DNA from: Monosporascus cannonballus
Lineage: Eukaryota > Ascomycota > Sordariomycetes > Xylariales
Direction of reading: 5' to 3'
Assembly (NCBI GenBank): GCA_004154925.1
Contig: QJNS01000135.1
Location: 124,001 to 188,000 of the forward strand
Length of the DNA stretch: 64,000 bases
Each line of letters opens with the position of its first letter. Positions within the stretch are counted from its first letter, which is position 1. The notes under the pieces were generated by a model. That model worked only from the letters and a program-made list of their open reading frames with translations. It searched no databases and was not told where the DNA came from. Below are positions 1 to 12,653 of the stretch, piece by piece. A program made the translations under genes and the position numbers.

Positions 1-359
1 TTATTTAAATTATTTTCGCCCGTATAAAGCTTAAAAAGCCGGAATCCTATAATAAGAACGGCGACCTTTAAACCTTTTTAATTTAGGTACGAATTTAATT
101 TCGTTTTTTAAACCTTAATAACCTAGCGGATATAGTCCTAGTAATAAAAGTATATTTAACGGGAAATGCGGTTAATTAATTTAAGTTTATTATACGGAAT
201 ATTTTGGAAATAAAAATGCTGGATAAAAAGGATTTTATTAATAAGATTTTTTTCCTTTATATTAATTTCGAAAATAAAGTGGGCGGTAATTTCGGCAATC
301 CGGATAAAAAACGATATACGGCTTAATAACTTTTGTAATTCCGATAAAAAAAATTTACG

Positions 360-545
360 TTTAAATATGCCGTGATTTTTAAAAATTTCGCGGCTAAGGT
401 AAAATAGGAAAATAACGAAGCCGATACCTTTATCGATATATTTTATAAAGGGTTGGAAAATAATATAAAAGATAAGATTATTTGTATTAAAGAATTAATT
501 GCCTTAAATCGGTATATTACAAAAGTAATTAAGATTAATAATTAA
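360..545 (+). pseudogene. Decayed gag of element A
   Basis: Reading through one stop, this stretch gives a gag-like peptide including ENNEADTFIDIFYKGLE and, further on, RYITKVIKINN. This matches the Retrotrans_gag pattern of fungal Ty3/gypsy elements (N.EAL.D.FY.GLK followed by ..YI..AI.IDN). The domain lies upstream of pol as expected. Zinc-knuckle cysteines are not recognisable downstream. Confidence 0.65.
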
Positions 546-1879
546 TAATTTGAAAAACGATAAAAAGAATAATATACTTTACATTCGGTATATAAATCTA
601 ATAAAGGGAAAAAATAAGATGTATTTCTTATTTTTTGCGAAACGGCGCCAGAACTTATGAAACTTGGCGTTACCCATAGATAAAATTAGAGTTAAATTAA
701 ATGCTTTAATTATAACAAAATAAGATATAAAGCTTATAAATATAAGAAACCCAAGAAGTTACTATAAGATAATTAAATCCTTATACTAGAAGAATGATTC
801 AAAAATAATTAAGAAAATAATAGCAAAGTTATTAACATAATTTAAGTTAAATATATATTAACCCTATAACGAAAAGTTTAATAGGGATTATTACGATAAG
901 ATATTTGACGAAAAATATAAAAAATGAAAAAGCTGGTTTACCAAATATTGCGAGCATAGCAAGAAGTATTATAAGGATAATTACGCGAATACCAAAATTA
1001 GATAGAAGAATTTTGCCCCGGAATATCCGATCGATATAGCAAAATGTACGCCATATATTATTAATAACGAAAATATCCCGATTACGAAAAATAAAAATAA
1101 TATATGTACGTACGAATTATTTATATATATTATGAGTGATTTAATTTTTTATATTATACCGGGCATAATAAAAATGATAAATAATGGTATCGATATTTTC
1201 GAATTATAGCCCTAAGAAATATTTAGTAACTGGCCGAAGTAAAAAATTAACCCGAAAAAAAGTAATATCTGTCAAAAAACCTTTTTTATGATTTTAAATA
1301 ATATAATTATTAAACGGAAAACGAATTAATCCAGCCTACGGTTAAACGGCATTATTAAAAAATTATTATAAACCTTTATTTTTAATTAATATTTATTATA
1401 AATTCTTAGAAAAACATTATTAAGGAAAAAATACGTTAATTTATAAAAAATCTTTAAAACAACAGTTAAAACGATATATAATAAGATATAATTGCGAATA
1501 TAAGAAAACAGTTTATTCGATAAAAAGGATTATAATAAAACTAGGAATAATGAATATAGTTCGAAGGAATAATACCCCAGCAATAATAATAAATATAGTA
1601 GCTTAATGCCTTAAACAAAAAAATATAAATAAAATTTAATAAGTTCGAATAAACGTTAAAAGAAAAAAGTTACTTATAAAAAAGTCGCAAAATAACGAAA
1701 CCTAAAGAAATTAAAAGGAATTTTTAAAAACAAAAACTTTAAACGTAACGATAAAAAACGTTAATAACCTTATTACTTTAAATATACGAATTAAAACGCA
1801 TTAATATATCGTAATAATGGATTACGGAATTCTGGGCGGAAATTACATTATACCGGATATGGTTAATAGGCATAAATTA

Positions 1880-4800
1880 CCATAGAAAAATAAGCTAAAA
1901 CTTTATATAACGACGAATACCGAAATTTAAGAATTTATTTACGATAACGGAAAAATTATACGTAAAATTAATTATTTCGATAATCTTTATTAAAGGACGA
2001 TACCAAATAATTAATATCGATATTATTTCATTCGAAATTTACGATATAATCTTAGGATTATTATGGATACGTTAATACGGAATTTTGATTAATAAAAATA
2101 TTAATTAAATAAAGCTCGTTTTATACCTTATTAATAAATAAAAAAAATTAAAATGTTAATATTCGATCGAAGATGGCGATAAATGTAAATATAAAGATAG
2201 GATAAAAACCTTATTACTTAAAAAAGTAAAACAAAAAAAACGGGTATTAAAAATTATAACGTATTATTATTATTATTAAAGCGAAATTAAAATAATTAAA
2301 TAACGATTTGGAATAATACAAATAATAACCTAAAATATTAGAAATTTAATTAATATGTTATTATAATACCATAGGTATAAATAACTTTTTAAAAAGGAAT
2401 TCGATACGAAATTATCAGAATTAAGCAAATAAGATTATAAAATAATTTTTAAAAAAGAATATTCGACAGAATTTTACCCTATTTACAGTTTTAACGAAAA
2501 TAAATTACGTACTTTTAAAAAATACTTAGAAAATCGGTTACAAAAAGGATAAATTTAACCTTTAAAATTAATAATAAAATATTCGATATGTTTTCTGCTA
2601 AGAAATGGAAAATTACGATTTATAATTGATTATTAATAATTAAATAACGTTATTATTAAAAATCAAATATTATTACCTTTAATTACGGAAATCAAAAACC
2701 GATTTTACTGAATTAAATAATTTATAGTATTCGATTTTAAAAATAGATATAACTTTATTAAAATTAAGGAAAAATACGAATAAAAAACAGCTTTTAAAAC
2801 AAAATACGAATTATTTAAATATTTGGTTATATTAATAGGATTTATAAATATATTAGTAATTTATTAACGGATAGTAAATTATATGTTATGAAAATCCCTT
2901 ATTATTTTTATCGTTTATTATTTTAATAATATTTTCATTTTTTCAAAAACGGAAAAAGCATATACAGAATACGTTTATAAAGTTTTTTAAGCTTTACAAA
3001 ACGCAAAGATATTTATTAACGCGGAAAAAAATTAATTCCATATATAAAAAAGTGGAATATTTAGGACATATTATTATCTTAGGATATATTAAGATAGATC
3101 CTAAAAATATCGTTACAATTACGAAATAATAAATATTAATAATAATTAAAAAGATATAGGTATTCCTTAAATTCGCTAATTATTATAAAAAGTTTATTGG
3201 GAACTTTAATGAAATTATTATACTTTTAACGAATTTTACAAAAAGAAATTTAAATAAATGCCAAATACGAAAAAGGTATTTTAGGATATTAAGGATATAA
3301 TTATTAACGAATTAATAATAATTATGTATAATTTAAATTACCCCGTTAAATTAAAAACCGATATTTCGGATTATACGTTAAACGTAATAATCGAATAACG
3401 AAATAATTAAGGCAAATTATATTTTATTATATTTTTATATATAAATTAAAAGAAGCCAAATTTAATTACTATATTCCAGATAAGGAATTTATAATTATCG
3501 TTATAGCATTTTGGAAATTTAGGTATTTTTTAAAAGAAAGTTTATATTAAGTTAGGGTTTATATAAATTATCAAAATTTTACCCGATTTATTATAACTAG
3601 GGAACTTATAGAACGATAATTTCATTACGGAGAGAAATTAAAAAACTTTGATTTCGTTATTATTTACAAAAAGGGCTTAAAAAATAACAGAGCAAATACC
3701 TTAAATAAACGATTAAACTTCGAAAAATAATTAGTTAAAATTAATTACATAATTTTCGATATTATTATAAAAAAATATTTACGCCCGTGGCAAATTACGG
3801 CAATTCGAGTAATATTTTTTGACATATACTAAAAAGTTTAATAATATAATAATAAATTTCTAAAAAATAAAAAAACGAATAAAATATAAATTTTTAAAAA
3901 AATATTAAAAGCATTTAATACAAGAAATATATGAACATTAGTTATATGGATATTTAGAAATCTATAAAACCTTAAAAAAGTTTTAATATATATATTTTTT
4001 TCTTAAAATAAAAATAACGGTATAAAAAATTATACGGCAATATAATATTTACGCCAAAGCGAAAATTTAACGATATAAGTTATACGGAAAATTACAGCTA
4101 TTATTAATCGTAAAGCGATTATAATATTTAATTATATTCGATATTATTATTAAACTTTTTATATTAACAAATTAAATTACGGAAACATATTACGACAATA
4201 TTTGCGTAATTATTAATAAATTTACTAAATATTCTTATTTTTGATTATATTATAAGAATATAAACGCCGAATAAATAATATATATATTTTTTCCAAAATA
4301 TTTTTAATATATATGAATTATTAATAAAAATTATTTTAAATAAAAAATTAATATTCGTATTAAAATTTTAACAAAGCCTAATAATATAAATCGGCTTAAA
4401 TTATAAATTATTAACGTTTTTAAACCTTAAATAAATAAATAAATAAAACGAATAAATTTAACTTTAAAAATTTATTTACGATATTATATTAATTATAAAT
4501 AAAATAATTAAGTTAAAAAATTACTAATTACATAATTAATTTATAATATTAATTAATACAAAAATATTAAGATAATATTAATGAATGTAAATTGGGGTTT
4601 TATTTCAGAAATTTATAGAAAAATACGTAATAACGGTTTAATTAATATTAACATAATTTTTACGTTAAAATAATTACGATAATTATATTAAAAGATAAAA
4701 GTAAAAGTGGAATTTATACGAAATTAAATAAATAAATACTTTAATTAGAAAAAGCTAAAAAGATTAATTTTCGAAAAAAAGAAAATAATATTTTTTGTTA

Positions 4801-5200
4801 CAAAAAATATTTAAATAAAAAAGCCTAATAAAAAATTCAATTTTAAATATATCGGTTTATATATAATTATTAACAAAATTTAAAAAATATTTATTAATTA
4901 AAACTTTTATTAAAAATTAAATTTTATTTAATTTTTTATATTTTTTAATTTAAATTAATAATAAATATGATTAAAACATATACGGTATAAAATAATATAA
5001 AAATAGAAAATAAATAAAGTTATGAAATGAAAAAAATCCTCGATATACGGAAATAAAACGGATTTACCTAATACCTAATTAAGTAAAAAAATATCCAAAT
5101 TCCGAGAATACCTGGAAACCCGCCAAAAACCTTATTAATACCTAATATCTATTAAAAGAATTTCATTAATAATGCCGAAATTAACCAAGTTAAAAGTTCC
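1880..5200 (+). pseudogene. Decayed pol of element A (protease, RT, RNase H, integrase, chromodomain)
   Basis: Domains in order on +: the post-protease motif YDIILGLLW (about 2040-2070); reverse transcriptase, with KTAFKTKYELFKYLV near 2790-2830 and the catalytic YxDD box at 2919-2930 now reading YFNN, both Asp codons changed by G-to-A; RNase H with TDISDYTLN near 3348; integrase C-terminal signature at 4412-4456, recognisable as the HPQTDGQTER-type block with Gln and Asp codons mutated; and a chromodomain-like end with KYPNSENTW and AKNL at about 5092-5135. The first half of the chromodomain is not readable in the same frame. The element cannot encode an active enzyme. Confidence 0.8.
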
Positions 5201-5239
5201 CTAATTAATAAATAATTAATTTGTAAATTCCAGGTTAAA

Positions 5240-5457
5240 TTAATCGAAAAAAGGTGCGGCTTCCGCCATTATGGCCGTGGTGGCTTCCAGTTCGGCCTGT
5301 TTTTCTCGACGTTCCAACTTATCCAACTCCTTTAAGGACCGAAACCTACGAAATAGCATACGTGCTACACGGTCGATCCATAGCTTTTTTTACTTTCGAA
5401 GATAACGAACCTTGGCCTGCGCCTATTCCGCTTTTTCCTCGGCTTTTTTAAATTCTG
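5240..5457 (-). pseudogene. Antisense accessory ORF of element A (basic coiled-coil protein remnant)
   Basis: On the strand opposite pol, about 72 codons read as one frame with only two internal stops (both TAG/TAA in place of probable Gln) before a terminal TAA at 5240-5242. The peptide contains AQAKVRYLR, RSLKELDKLERREKQAELEA and ends MAEAAPFFD. It is Lys/Arg/Glu-rich and predicted to form a coiled coil. Base composition here is clearly less AT-rich than the flanking pol. It lies tail-to-tail with the pol end and just upstream of the LTR. A similar peptide occupies the same place in element D. I recognise the style of a repeated hypothetical protein of fungal transposon regions, but no named family. 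Confidence 0.5.
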
Positions 5458-5796
5458 TTTTAACCTTAAAATAATTGGAAACGAACTTTTCAAATTAAAA
5501 ATTAAAAAAACCGTTAACGTTATAAAGACCCTAATTTCGCGTTACGTATTTTGCGTACTTGGAAAAATCCGACGAAAAAATACAACAAAACGATAAACTA
5601 TAACGAACATAATAAGAATATATAAGTATGTTTATAGTTCGAAAAATAATTAATTTAAACAAATTATTTCGTTTTTTCGTTTTTTTATTAATCGGTTTTT
5701 TAATACGTTTTAATATAATGGCGGAAAAAAGATTTATAGAAAAAAAAACCTTTGAAACAAAAATTATGGAAAAAAGAAATCGTATTATAACCTAAT

Positions 5797-6159
5797 AGGT
5801 TACGGCCTCGGAAAACGGTCGCAATAAATAACTAAGCCATATGGGTTAAGTTACAGAAAGGCTTAACAGAATCGATCGTAAAACCTTTAAAGCCGGGTTC
5901 GATAAAATCGATTATAAAGCCTTTGGAACCAGGATCGATAAGTTAAAAAAAATCAAATATAAGATATTTATTACTTTTATGGCCTAAATAGCACCAGTTT
6001 GCAATATTTATCAATACTAATCGTTTGCAATACGTTTCCACACCTTGGTATTAAGAGACGTGACTAAGTTACTTATTGCTCAGATTTCCACGATACTCCT
6101 GCCAACATAAACCCGTACGACTAAGGTTTAATAGTTGGTTAAACCGCATAGCCGTTACA
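5797..6159 (+). repeat. 3' LTR of element A (approximate limits)
   Basis: Positions 6086-6145 match, on the reverse strand, the first part of the element D LTRs with only a few transitions. An additional block just upstream (around CACCTTGG, 6040) also aligns. The LTR ends GTTACA at 6159, keeping the CA terminus. The start near 5797 is inferred from a GGTTACGG start-like block and the 373-bp length of the D LTRs, and is uncertain. Confidence 0.55.
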
Positions 6160-6360
6160 CTCTACGAGAATCAGGCTGATAGCCGACCAGTTATCGATCA
6201 GCCACCAACCCATTTACTAATATAAATCCACCATCTGACAACTAATGGGAAACGTCAGATGGAAGTAATCTAATACATTCACTTTTTGGAATCTGCTTTA
6301 CGACTGGTCGGAGATCACCTTACCTTAGCTTATAGCTGTCTATTATCTTCCATATATATT
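6160..6360. other. Low-RIP island with a perfect 9-bp inverted repeat
   Basis: This stretch downstream of the A LTR keeps normal CpA/TpG content and contrasts with AT-rich DNA on both sides. It contains CCATCTGAC (6231-6239) and its exact complement GTCAGATGG (6254-6262) around a 14-nt spacer. No reading frame or known element is recognised. It may be the flanking sequence of A or a remnant of another LTR. Confidence 0.4.
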
Positions 6361-7045
6361 TTAAAATTTATTTTTTAAGCATTGTATATTTCGATAAAAA
6401 ATTTCCGTAAATTTATAAATCTTTAATCCGAAAAGTACGATATTTGTTATATTTATTTGTAAATTCATTTAAAAATAAATCCATTTTTAAATTAAATATT
6501 CTTTAAACGTTTAAAAAAACGTTTTTTAACTTAAGGTTTAAATTAATACATAATTAAAAATATGTATAATTGTTTTTATTATTTTCCATTGCAAGTTAAA
6601 AAAACATTATTAATAATTAAATAACGTATTTTTATAATAATTATATTTTCGGAGTATTTTTAAATGCCTATAAATTTTTTAATATGTAGAAATAAAGGCT
6701 TATAAAGATTTTATATTAAAAATTTATATTCGAAATCTATTTTTAAAAATAATTTTCTGGTTTAATCCGAGTAATGTAATTTTAATTTAAAAATATTTTT
6801 AAAAATTTATTACGTTTATTAAAATACTTAATATAGATTTTTCCGTTTTAAAATAAAATTTATTTTAAGCTTAATAATTAAATAAGTAATAATTATCGGT
6901 TTTATACGTTTTTGAAAAACGTTATTAAATTCGAAAAAATTAACTTATATCGTATTAAATAATTCTTTTTTTAATTAATTATTCTTATAATATTTCTTCG
7001 GATTTTAATAACTTAATAATTTTAATAATGAATGATTAAAAATAA
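6361..7045. other. AT-rich RIP-type DNA, unassigned
   Basis: This is TpA-rich, CpA-poor sequence like the neighbouring retroelements, with no peptide that I can assign. It forms the left part of the DNA into which element B inserted and continues at 12654. Confidence 0.5.
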
Positions 7046-7050
7046 ATAAA
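7046..7050. repeat. Target-site duplication of element B, left copy (ATAAA)
   Basis: ATAAA immediately precedes the LTR start TGTGACGGGT and is repeated at 12649-12653 directly after the right LTR end TTGTAACA. Confidence 0.85.
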
Positions 7051-7240
7051 TGTGACGGGTACAATGCGTCGGCTGAATGGAGATACGGCCTAACGAAGGT
7101 TTATATTTAAGGTAAGGAGGGAAAGAGAGAAACAGCTAGCCACCAGCGAGGTGGCTGTTCCTTATATACATATAGGTAAGTTCGGGCTAAGGAGCTCGCT
7201 CCGTAAGCCCGAGCCGCCCTATAGGCTTTAGTCTATAATA
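7051..7240 (-). repeat. 3' LTR of element B (190 bp)
   Basis: It aligns without gaps over 190 bp to 12459-12648. Much of it keeps a normal GC level, unlike the interior. It contains a hairpin-forming segment at 7183-7211, where CGGGCT and GGAGC pair with GCTCC and AGCCCG. A second short inverted repeat, AGCCACC / GGTGGCT, lies near 7137-7155. These may be terminator or poly(A)-related structures of the LTR. Confidence 0.9.
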
Positions 7241-7259
7241 TTACCCCTTTTTTCGCCTT

Positions 7260-7470
7260 TAAGAAATAATGAGGTTACGGTAAGGCGGCGGCGGCTTTGC
7301 TTATATTTTTTTATCCTTATTCGTGTCTTTACGTTTTCGCCGACCTCGTTTTTATTTTCGAATAATTTTTCGAAATTATTAAAAGCAGTTATATTTTCGA
7401 AATTATTACGTAATTCCTATATTAGTTCGGCGTAATCTGCCTACTTTACAAGTAGCTCTTTTCGGCGACC
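7260..7470 (-). pseudogene. Decayed chromodomain at the end of element B integrase
   Basis: One continuous - strand frame reads RRKELLVK, stop, ADYAELI, stop, ELRNNFENITAFNNFE. Both stops are TAG (7441-7443 and 7417-7419) exactly where chromodomains have conserved Trp, so each is a TGG-to-TAG change at TpG, the classic RIP product. The repaired sense of the pattern is the chromodomain core (VKW..Y....WEP..NL.......FE). The domain sits between integrase and the 3' LTR, which places B among chromoviruses. Confidence 0.7.
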
Positions 7471-10400
7471 GCGGTTTACGTATTTGTTTTCGGCCCTTAA
7501 TATGCGTTTTATTATATATTTTGTTTTCCTGTTTTTTAATAATATCGGTAAAGGTTAATTATTATCTAGGATTTAGTTAAATAACGGGTTTTTTATTGCT
7601 AATTTTAAAAAGTTTACGTTAAACTTTAAGTATATTCCCGACGGTATGTTTAGTTTTACGGTATTATATGGCGTAATTATAATAATTTTATATTTAACAT
7701 ATATTTAAAATAATATTTTGAATAATTACGGAGTAATTACATTTTTTAAGTTTAACTATATTAAGTTTTTTATTTCGAAATACGGGATATATTTTTAAAG
7801 GCGTTAATTAATTGTTTTATCCGGGCTTATATTAACGTTATAATAAGTTATGCAAATTTTATATTTTTTCGTAATTTCTTAACGAAATTAATAATTTTTT
7901 CCGTTTCGGAAATTAATTAAGTAATTATTACTATTTCGTTAATAAGCTTTATATTATATTTGTAAGTTAAAAAAATGTTTATTTTTAATAAGAAATTCCT
8001 GCCGTTAAAGGTTAATTATATTGTCGGTAAAAGTTTAGCCTAGTTATATTATACGTAATTTATAAAATAACGAAAATATGCAAAAAAAAAATTAATTAAC
8101 TCTTTCGATAATTCCTTCTATTTAAAAATAAAAGTATATATTAAGTTATTATTATATATTTATTAAGTTATATAAATAAATTCAAAATTTGTTCGTTTAG
8201 TTATTTTCTTTATCGGATATTAATTTTTTAAGAAAACCGTAATATTTTTAATAATAGGTAATAAAACATTAAACGTATATTTTCGTATTTATATTAAGTA
8301 TTGGCTCTAAAATAACCCTTTTCGTTAAACGATAATAAAGTATTATAAAAAACGGGAATTCTTTTTTTTTCTTGCTAATAAGTTAAATATAAAATTTACC
8401 AAAAATTTGAATAAAATCGGTTTGGAATAAATAAAGGCCGGAATAACTTTTTTTTCGTTTTTTTTATATGTACGATTTATTATATACGTTGCAGTTATGG
8501 CAAAAGCGGCATATATCTTAAAATTATCCCGGCTAATAATAATTACGAATTAATATTATTAACGTAACGTTTTTTTTAGGTAGCCGATAATATAAAAATC
8601 GTATACCTATTAAATTAATAACGTCCGGAACGGTTCCCAAATAAGAACATAAATACGTTTTTTAAATTGTAAAAAACTTTGGAATTAAAAAAGTATTCCG
8701 TTATAAAAATCTTTACTGCGTTTATATCCGGGGGGAAATTACGTAATTTTTGAGTTACGGCGTTATACGCCATATTTAAAATTTTATTTTTAATTATTCT
8801 TAAGTCCCATATTTTTTAAAAGGTTTTTTCGAAAACTATTTCTTTGCCGGGAAATATAATTAGTCGTTCGTTATTTTCTTATTTTAAGTAAATTACGGCT
8901 ATTAGGACTTTCTAAATTTGCATTAATTTATTAAATAATTATTTTTTCTTAATTAACCGGGTTACTTATTTTTTAAATCTAGTATTTGTCTTGTCGTAAA
9001 ATACGTTTTATAGCCTGTAAAATATAATATTAAATTAAGTTGTTAATTTATTAAAGTAATATTTAAGTACGAAATTAAAGGCGAATAAAAAATCGGTTTA
9101 TTAAATTTAGTTTTTAATAAATTTACGGATATTTATGAAATATTGGAAATTCGCGTAATTTATCAAAAATATAAAAAGGCTAGCTAATTTTTAAAGTTTT
9201 TTTTTTATTCCGTTAACGTTTTAACGATAATTGATAACTTTTTATCGTATATTTCCTAATTATATTTAGCTTGCGATAATTTCATTAAAAAGTACGTAAT
9301 TGGTTATAAACGCCTTAATAAGTTAAATTAGGATAAATATTTTTTAATTATTTAACCAAAATAATTTGCTTTTATTACCGTTTTGTTTCCAAATTTTAAT
9401 ACATAAAGATAAATATTATAATAAAAAGATTTTTCAATTAGTCGAAAACCTATTATTTTTCGTTTTTTTAATGGAAAAAGGTTTTTTTTAAATTAATTAT
9501 AAGAAAAAAGCCGTTATCTTGCTAAAGCTTTTTATAAAGATTCGGTAAAAGTTAACGAACCCGATAAAATTTTTAAACCTTTTTACGTTAATAAGGGCCT
9601 TTTATTTTCGAATAATAATTATTTTTTAAGATCGATTTTAACCTTATTTTTATTTCGATAATAAAGTTTAGGTATTTCGTTTTTTGATTTGCGAATTCGT
9701 ATTTATCCGGGTCCAGTTTTAATTTTGCTTCCGTTAAACCGCGAAGTACTAATTTAATTTTGGTTATATAATCGGTTCGAAAACCGGATAAGTAAATTAA
9801 TATATCGTTTATATATGCGGAATAAAAGTTATTAAAGTAACGTTTTAACGTAATATTAATATAACGTTAAAAGGCAGCCCGTATACCGCTAAGGCCGAAT
9901 AAATATACCAGCTATTTAAAAAATCCGAAACGTATACAGAACGTAATTTTTTATTCGTTTCCTTAACGAATACGTAACCGGTAAAAGGTTATTCAAATAT
10001 CGAACTTCGTAAATTACCGGGCCTATAATAAGGCTTATAATATTTTCTTTATTAGTGGAAAAAGGTAACAGTTTTGCTTTATAATTTTATTTAATTCCTT
10101 TTAATTTACGTAAAATCGTAAATGTTCGTTACCTTTTTTTATAAATAATATTGGAGTACTTACGGGAAAAATATTAATCCTAATTTAATTTTTATTAAAT
10201 AAATTTGTAAATATTTTACGTAAAATTATTAATTTTTTTAATATACCGCATAAAAATTCTTATAGGATTATTTTTTAACTTAAAATATTTATCTTTAAGT
10301 TTATCGTTACGTCATTATTATTACGATAAAATAATAATAACGAATTTTTATCGTTTATAAAAAGATTTCGGAATTCCCGTATTTCTTTAAAAAAAACGTT

Positions 10401-12458
10401 CCGTTATATTTTAAAAATTAATTATGGCTTTATTTTTAAGGCCTTATTAATACTTTTTATAAAAATTACGAATAATTATATCCCGTTTTTCTTACGGTGG
10501 TTTTATTACGTTATTATTACAAAGGTCATAATTACTATTAGGCGGATTTTTTTTTTATTTTTATAACCGCCTTTTTAAGCGGTTTTTAAGTTCTTTATCG
10601 AATTATCCTTTTTGCGTAATTTAGGCGTAATAACGTTATTCGCAAAACGGATAAACCGTTATTTCGCCTTATATACGATATTATTATATTTTATTTAAGG
10701 TTTTTTTAAATTAAAAAGGTAAAATAAATTTTTAATTACGTATTCCTTGATTCGTCTTAAGCAGTTATCTAAATTTACGTTAACGTAAATAGTTTTTCGG
10801 ATTATAATTATTATAAATTCGTTATTTTTTATTAGCTTTAATTAACGGAATATAATAAATATACGTTATAACTTTGAACGGCAAATTAATTATTAATTAA
10901 ATACGAAATAATAAATATACTTATTATCGATTAGGATATTTATATATATAATATTATTAATTAAGGTATTTAATATAAAAAATATTATTTAATTTATTGT
11001 TAATTTTTTATAATTTTTTATTCTTTCCTTTCCTTATTAACGATTTGTAACAAAAATTATTTTTTTAAATTTTCGTTATCCGAATTATTATTTCTATTAA
11101 CGGTATTCTGCAAATTTATTACTATAACCTTTATCCTAACCGGACGAAACCGTTTTACGGGTTTATATTTAGGGCATTTTTAATTTAAATAATTCGTGAC
11201 GGCGTAATAAAAATATTATTTCTTTTTGTTTCCGAACTTTTATTTTATTATCGGAAAGTTATTTCGCATAAGGCCGGTTATCGGAACCTTATTCCGAATT
11301 TTTCCCGGATCGGTTTTTTCGATTATTCCGTTGTTAATTTATAAATTTGGAACTTAATGTAATTAATTGCGTAACGGTTATTATAAATATATCTTTTTAA
11401 ACGTTTATTATTTAAGTTAATTTATGAATTTAATTAACGTATTATTTTTAGTTAACCGTTCCGTTTCTTTCATCGAAATATTAAATTATTATTATTTTAC
11501 TTATATAATAATCTGATAAAAGTTTTAAATAATTAATTACTTTTTTTATTTTACGTATTTAACGGTTAGAATTACTATAAAATATTTGTTTATTATTAAT
11601 ATGTTATAAAATTATATATTAATACCGATATTTAAGGAAATTACCTTAATTATTAAAAATTACGTTAAATTTTTATATTTAGCCAATTTAAATTTAAAAT
11701 CTAATAAATAATTTAAAACCGTTAATTATTACCGTATTTTATATATTATAAGTGCTTTTTAACGAATTATATTATTTGCTTATTTTCGAATTACTTTCTT
11801 ATATAAAAAAAGAAATTATTGACGTTAAAATCGTTTCGTAATTTTTTTTATTTCGATCTAATAATTAAATTGTAATTATTTTTCGATAAATATAAATATT
11901 ATAATACCTAAGCAAATTGTTATAAAAAAAACCGGAAATAAATTAATGTTCTTTTATTTTCGTACGAAATATAACGAAAAACAAATAAAATATTTTTTAT
12001 TTTCCGTTTTACGAAAGTTATTTTATATGTTTATGATTTGCTTTTGCAAACGTATTATTAAGCAGCGGGCTTATTATAAATTTTTGGCAAGGCGGGTTTT
12101 ATTTTATAAAAGCTTTCTTTTTCGTTTTTATAAAAAAATATTTTTTATTTTTGTTATCCGGTTAAATAAATTGCTTATCGTTTTATTACGGTTAAGAATT
12201 AATTTGGCAAATTTTTTCTATTATATATTAAGCTTTTAAAGCATATTTATAAACGATTAATATTATAAGATGTTCTTAATAATTCCGGACGAAATTAATA
12301 TTATACTTTCCTTTATAATTTTGTCGGTTATATTATTTTGTAATTATTTGGCTATAAAATTCTTTTTGGCTTATTATCCGTAATTAAGGCATTTTTAGGA
12401 AATGTTTCGCTTTTACCTAATTTCCTGGAAATTATAATAAGTTATAACTTTAAATATA
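7471..12458 (-). pseudogene. Decayed gag-pol of element B
   Basis: The clearest landmark is reverse transcriptase: on the - strand the frame around 9690-9850 reads NNFYSAYINDILIYLSGFR and then LTEAKLKLDPDKYE. This is the Ty3/gypsy YxDD block with the first Asp mutated to Asn (9804-9815). RNase H and integrase are expected at lower coordinates and gag at higher ones. I can see AT-rich decayed sequence there but not clean motifs. The short + strand ORF near 11946-12239 is a by-product of AT richness. Confidence 0.75.
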
Positions 12459-12648
12459 TATAACGGGTATGATACGTAAGTTAAACGAAGGTATGGCCTA
12501 ATGAAGGTTTATATTTAAGGTAAGGAGAAAAAGAGAGAAACAGTTAGCTATCAGCGAAGTAGCTGCTCTTTATATATATATAGGTAAGCTCGGGCTAAAA
12601 AGCTCCCTCCGTAAGCCCGAGCCGCCCTATAGGCTCTAGCTTGTAACA
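12459..12648 (-). repeat. 5' LTR of element B (190 bp)
   Basis: This is the gap-free partner of 7051-7240. Its left end is RIP-altered (TATAACGGGT against TGTGACGGGT) and its right end keeps TTGTAACA. The hairpin segment is retained with changes on one arm. Confidence 0.9.
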
Positions 12649-12653
12649 ATAAA
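12649..12653. repeat. Target-site duplication of element B, right copy (ATAAA)
   Basis: This is an exact copy of the 5 bp at 7046-7050, directly abutting the right LTR end. Confidence 0.85.

Larger units (their letters stand above)
1..6159 (+). mobile_element. Element A: RIP-degraded Ty3/gypsy (chromovirus-type) retrotransposon, left-truncated
   Basis: Gag, protease-adjacent, reverse transcriptase, RNase H, integrase and chromodomain remnants follow one another on the + strand, ending at an LTR that shares a block of about 60 bp with the LTRs of element D. The 5' LTR lies outside the window. No reading frame is open for long: stops replace Gln, Arg and Trp codons, as expected from C-to-T change on both strands. 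TpA is very abundant, CpA and TpG are scarce, while CpG survives, which fits CpA-directed RIP. The pol remnants match those of element D closely, so both belong to one family. The exact right boundary (about 6159) is set by similarity to the D LTR end. Confidence 0.85.
7051..12648 (-). mobile_element. Element B: full-length RIP-degraded Ty3/gypsy chromovirus, 5598 bp
   Basis: Two 190-bp LTRs (7051-7240 and 12459-12648) bound the element. A perfect 5-bp target-site duplication ATAAA lies outside them (7046-7050 and 12649-12653). The left LTR starts TG and the right one ends CA; the other ends carry the same bases after RIP-type transitions. Pol is on the - strand, so the 5' LTR is at the high-coordinate end. 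By hand count the two LTRs differ at 33 of 190 sites, 31 of them transitions. All frames are broken. Confidence 0.92.

Noticed and set aside
11946..12239. 97-codon + strand frame inside element B
   Set aside because: Lys/Phe/Tyr-rich product of AT-rich RIP DNA, antisense to the decayed gag-pol; no domain.
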